Both the position numbers and the translations under genes were made by a program. Of a stretch of DNA of 23,342 nt, positions 20,737-23,342 are shown piece after piece. Under the pieces are notes generated by a model. That model was not told the origin of the DNA. It did not search any database and saw nothing but the letters and a program-made list of their open reading frames with translations. Position 1 is the first letter of the stretch. The number at the start of each line of letters is the position of its first letter. The DNA comes from Smittium mucronatum (lineage: Eukaryota > Kickxellomycota > Harpellomycetes > Harpellales > Legeriomycetaceae), in NCBI GenBank assembly GCA_001953115.1, contig LSSL01000435.1:1-23342 (forward strand), written 5' to 3'.

Positions 20737-21733
20737 ATATAATTAAAAAAGAGTATAAAAATTATTTAATTTTTCCCATGAAAAAATGAAATATTATTTA
20801 TCTTGACCCAGTTTATTTAGGAAGAATTTTTTTGATAATAAGGCTCCTTACTAAATTGCAGGATTTTTTTCAAATTTTAATATTTTTTATTCTGATTTTT
20901 CCGGTTCCTTTGACAGTAGCACATATCTTGAATTAAAATTTAAAATTTTGGAGTTTTAAATTTTATAAAGCTAGAAATAAGAGCATTAGATATAAATTTG
21001 TTCTAAATTTGTATTTGAGAAGTCAGATATTTTTTTCTGCAAAAAAAATTGGAAAAAATTATGTAATGGATACACCAAAAAAAATTATTGAATGTGCAAA
21101 AATTAATGAAAATGAGAATAATTTATATTTAACAGTAAAATTTTTAGTTTTTCTTAAATAATAATATTTAAAGGCTTATTTTTGGTTTTATGTTTCCAGA
21201 CTTGAAGCTGAGCTGTTAGAGCTGAAGAGAAATAAAAAACGATAATATAACTCATAAAAAGAACAAAGCCTCTAAAATATATATATATATATTTATTTCT
21301 AAAAAAAATCGATTTCACAATTTTACATTCTATAAAATACAATCAAAATTTCTCAAATCAATGTATTGAAAAAATAGTGGAATTATTGGTAAATACTGGA
21401 TAAAAAATGAGTCACAAATTGTAAAAATAATTTAAATGGATTTGATTTGAAAAATATCAAAACCTCCTAGGAAATATATAATCAATTACTAAAATAAATA
21501 ATTTAAATTTGTGAATGATTTGATTTAAGGAAAATATACTAGCCCAATTAATTAAAATAAAAGTCTCAAAGTTTTCGAAATAATATTTCTATGCAAATAG
21601 ACAAAATATTATCAGAACCTTATAAATTGAATATATTTTAAAAGTTGTAATATGAATTTTTTTTAATAATAATAATTCCAATATAATCTTTATTAATTAC
21701 TTTTGTTTAATTTTTATATTTAATATTTTTTTT
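20737..21733 (-). repeat. Right arm of the 997-bp inverted repeat
   Basis: This is the reverse complement of 16541-17537 with two substitutions. The outer edge is at the T-run 21726-21733, after which CTCTAGAAATTG has no counterpart on the left. The inner edge falls just inside ATATAATTAAAAAAGAG (20737-20752). The near-identity contrasts with the otherwise decayed DNA around it and implies recent duplication or continuing gene conversion between arms. Confidence 0.97.
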
Positions 21734-22861
21734 CTCTAGAAATTGAAAATATTACTTATCTAATGGGAATAAATTTGCCAATAAGTTATAATTTTAAATA
21801 ATTCACTCTAATTTTTACTTATGTATTTTTTTAATTTAATTTATAAATCATTTTTTTAAACTAGATGACAATTAAATTAGCCTAAAAGTAGATATGACAG
21901 TAAAAATAACATTAAAATATAAAAATTATCAACCATTTTTATATTAATTTTTATTTGTAAATTGCTACTTTTAATATTTACGGTAAATAAATTTTTAATC
22001 TGAAAACAGTCTAAGTTCTATATTATTTACAATTAAATAATAGCGTCAATTTCTTTTTTTCGATAATAATAATTTCTATTTGTTAATTAAAAATTATATG
22101 CCAAACAAATACTTAATAGAGGTTATTTTATTTTTTTTAGTAGGGGATATTAATTTTTTTAAAAAAAATTTAGGTCTATCTTATAATTATTTTATAAAAT
22201 AATAATAGTTTAAAGACCCAGATTTTTTATTTTGAAAAATCCAATTTTTTTAATATTCCTGTATAAATAAAATATATTTCAAATGGTTTAAAAAACAGAT
22301 CATTATAATACCCTTTTTTTTTTCTATTTCACGCAGTAAACGGCACAAAATTAAAATCAAAAATACTAATAAAATTTTGATTTTACATAAATAAAAATAT
22401 GAAAGAAATTTTTCTATTATAAGTAATTGTAATTCTGAAGAAAAAATTCTAAAATTTTTTTTTACTTAAGTTTTTTTTATTATTTTTCTAAAAATAACCT
22501 TATTTAAATTCATTTTTTTATTAAAAAAAATTATATCCTATAAATTATTATAGTACTCCATTTTTTTCTGCTTAACAATTATAAATATAGAAATAAAATA
22601 AAATAAAATAATCTTTAATTTTTTAATACTCAACAAATTTACGTCAAATTTTTTTCGATAAACCAATCTCTACTCAATATACCCACTGTTATTTATAACA
22701 TAAAAAAGTAATATATCGACCTAAGATAATAATCTTTAGATCAAAATACCTTGCGTTGGTTTAGAGGAAAAAGTAGTTTACTTTTAGAATTGAATTACAC
22801 GAAGATTCCGCGTGGAGTTTTACTACTCTTGGTCTTAAGTGGTGAAGAAAGAAAATAGGTA
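21734..22861. other. A+T-rich right flank of the repeat, no gene
   Basis: To about 22.74 kb the sequence is A/T runs with no open frame of note. From about 22740 to 22860 composition becomes more balanced (for example TTCCGCGTGGAGTTTTACTA at 22806-22825), which probably marks the edge of the desert. No RNA gene could be folded there. Confidence 0.55.
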
Positions 22862-22935
22862 TTAAAGGTAAAATGACTCCAGAGTACGAAAAAATCTAAA
22901 AAAGAAGATCCTATTATTTTGCACACCCGGATTAT

Positions 22936-23066
22936 TTTTTTTACACAAGTCATGGAATCGACGACCAGACGGATCTAAGTATCTAGCAGATATTTCAAGG
23001 TAAGCAAATTTAAAAACTCCAACGTCTTTATATGAGTCTATTTTTATTAATCCTGTTATACGTAGG
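22936..23066 (-). other. Possible minus-strand exon of an unrecognised gene
   Basis: Read on the minus strand, a pyrimidine-rich GATTTTTTTTTAG acceptor (complement of 23067-23079) precedes an open stretch. It encodes LRITGLIKIDSYKDVGVFKF, AYLEISARYLDPSGRRFHDL and then Cys. A GTAAAA donor-like site follows. The frame remains open further (to 22862), but that part turns into Phe-rich noise. The residue mix looks genuinely protein-like and GC is higher than in the desert. Plus-strand reading of the same patch (IILHTRIIFFTQVMES) is also open for a while, so strand is not certain. Family unknown. Confidence 0.3.
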
Positions 23067-23089
23067 CTAAAAAAAAATCTCAATAGCAT

Positions 23090-23342
23090 ATAAAAATTAT
23101 TTATTTTTAAAAGAGGGCTTAATTATTGATTTTTTGTAACCTAAGTCATATGTTTTCCTGAAGTAATACCAGATGGGTCTCTTTCAGTTATTATATTGCA
23201 TTATTTTCCTGTATTTACACGATCGGTAACCCAGAAAAGGGGACTATTTTATTTAGGATAATGTTCTTTTCTATATGTCTCTCACCCTTTTACTTTTTTT
23301 GGTGTATTTTTTAATAAGTCATCTTGAAATGAAATTACGTGA
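23090..23342. other. Right edge, no supported gene
   Basis: Moderately A+T-rich sequence with acceptor-like CTCTTTCAG (23181-23189) and no open frame that can be defended. A TTTTTTTGGTGTAT motif at 23294-23307 also occurs in both inverted arms. Confidence 0.4.

Larger units (their letters stand above)
16541..21733. other. Candidate regional centromere (inverted arms around an A+T-rich core)
   Basis: Seen: 997-bp arms at about 99.8% identity in inverted orientation, a unique 3199-bp core, no intact gene across about 16 kb, and tRNA and transposase debris in the core. Known: Komagataella phaffii and Candida tropicalis centromeres are unique cores flanked by near-identical inverted repeats, and Schizosaccharomyces pombe has a similar plan with tRNA genes. 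Inferred: this locus could be such a centromere. Alternatives are a transposon with long terminal inverted repeats, an invertible segment, or an assembly fold-back. The non-palindromic core argues against a simple fold-back artefact. Confidence 0.5.

Noticed and set aside
16541..21733. A transposon with 1-kb terminal inverted repeats
   Set aside because: No target duplication outside either arm, no intact or arm-linked transposase, and the transposase relic is short and central; kept only as an alternative.

Overview
The window looks like eukaryotic nuclear DNA, most likely from a fungus. It is strongly A+T-rich. Its three recognisable genes have canonical GT-AG introns of about 70-210 nt, and there are no bacterial-type operons. 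FRG1, SPO11 and a PTM1/GPR107-type protein are widespread in fungi, and the last is the most fungal-looking of the three. I cannot place the lineage more closely.

Region 1 (1-6.5 kb) is the gene block. An FRG1-like spliceosome-associated protein (648-2065, four exons, + strand) is followed 166 bp later by SPO11, the meiotic double-strand-break transesterase (2232-4140, two exons, + strand). Convergent to it is a PTM1/GPR107/lung-7TM-family membrane protein (4335-6436, three exons, - strand). All exon joins were worked out by hand from reading phase and splice-site sequence. The three genes share no obvious pathway: RNA processing, meiotic recombination and Golgi/endosomal trafficking. Positions 29-61 look like the 3' end of a further gene lying left of the window.

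Region 2 (6.5-16.5 kb) has no intact gene. GC content looks intermediate to about 8 kb and then falls. It holds a small retroposed insert at 7407-7476 (12-nt A-tail on the minus strand, perfect 13-bp target duplication). The body of that insert matches the mRNA-3'-end-like sequence at the left edge of the window. There is also a 41-bp tandem duplication, and several short coding-like islands behind good 3' splice sites (near 10.05, 11.2, 11.7 and 12.55 kb). These islands could be exons of an unrecognised or decaying gene.

Region 3 (16.5-21.7 kb) is the most striking. Two inverted arms of 997 bp (16541-17537 and 20737-21733) differ at only two positions. They flank a unique, extremely A+T-rich core of 3199 bp. 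The core contains no intact gene, only what look like a decayed IS1595/Merlin-type transposase and a decayed tRNA-Asp(GTC). This architecture (gene desert, A+T-rich core, near-identical inverted arms, tRNA and transposon debris) resembles the small regional centromeres of Komagataella, Candida tropicalis and, loosely, Schizosaccharomyces. I propose it as a candidate centromere. That is an inference from layout, not proof.

Region 4 (21.7-23.3 kb) is more A+T-rich DNA. Sequence complexity recovers from about 22.74 kb, where one possible minus-strand exon is seen.
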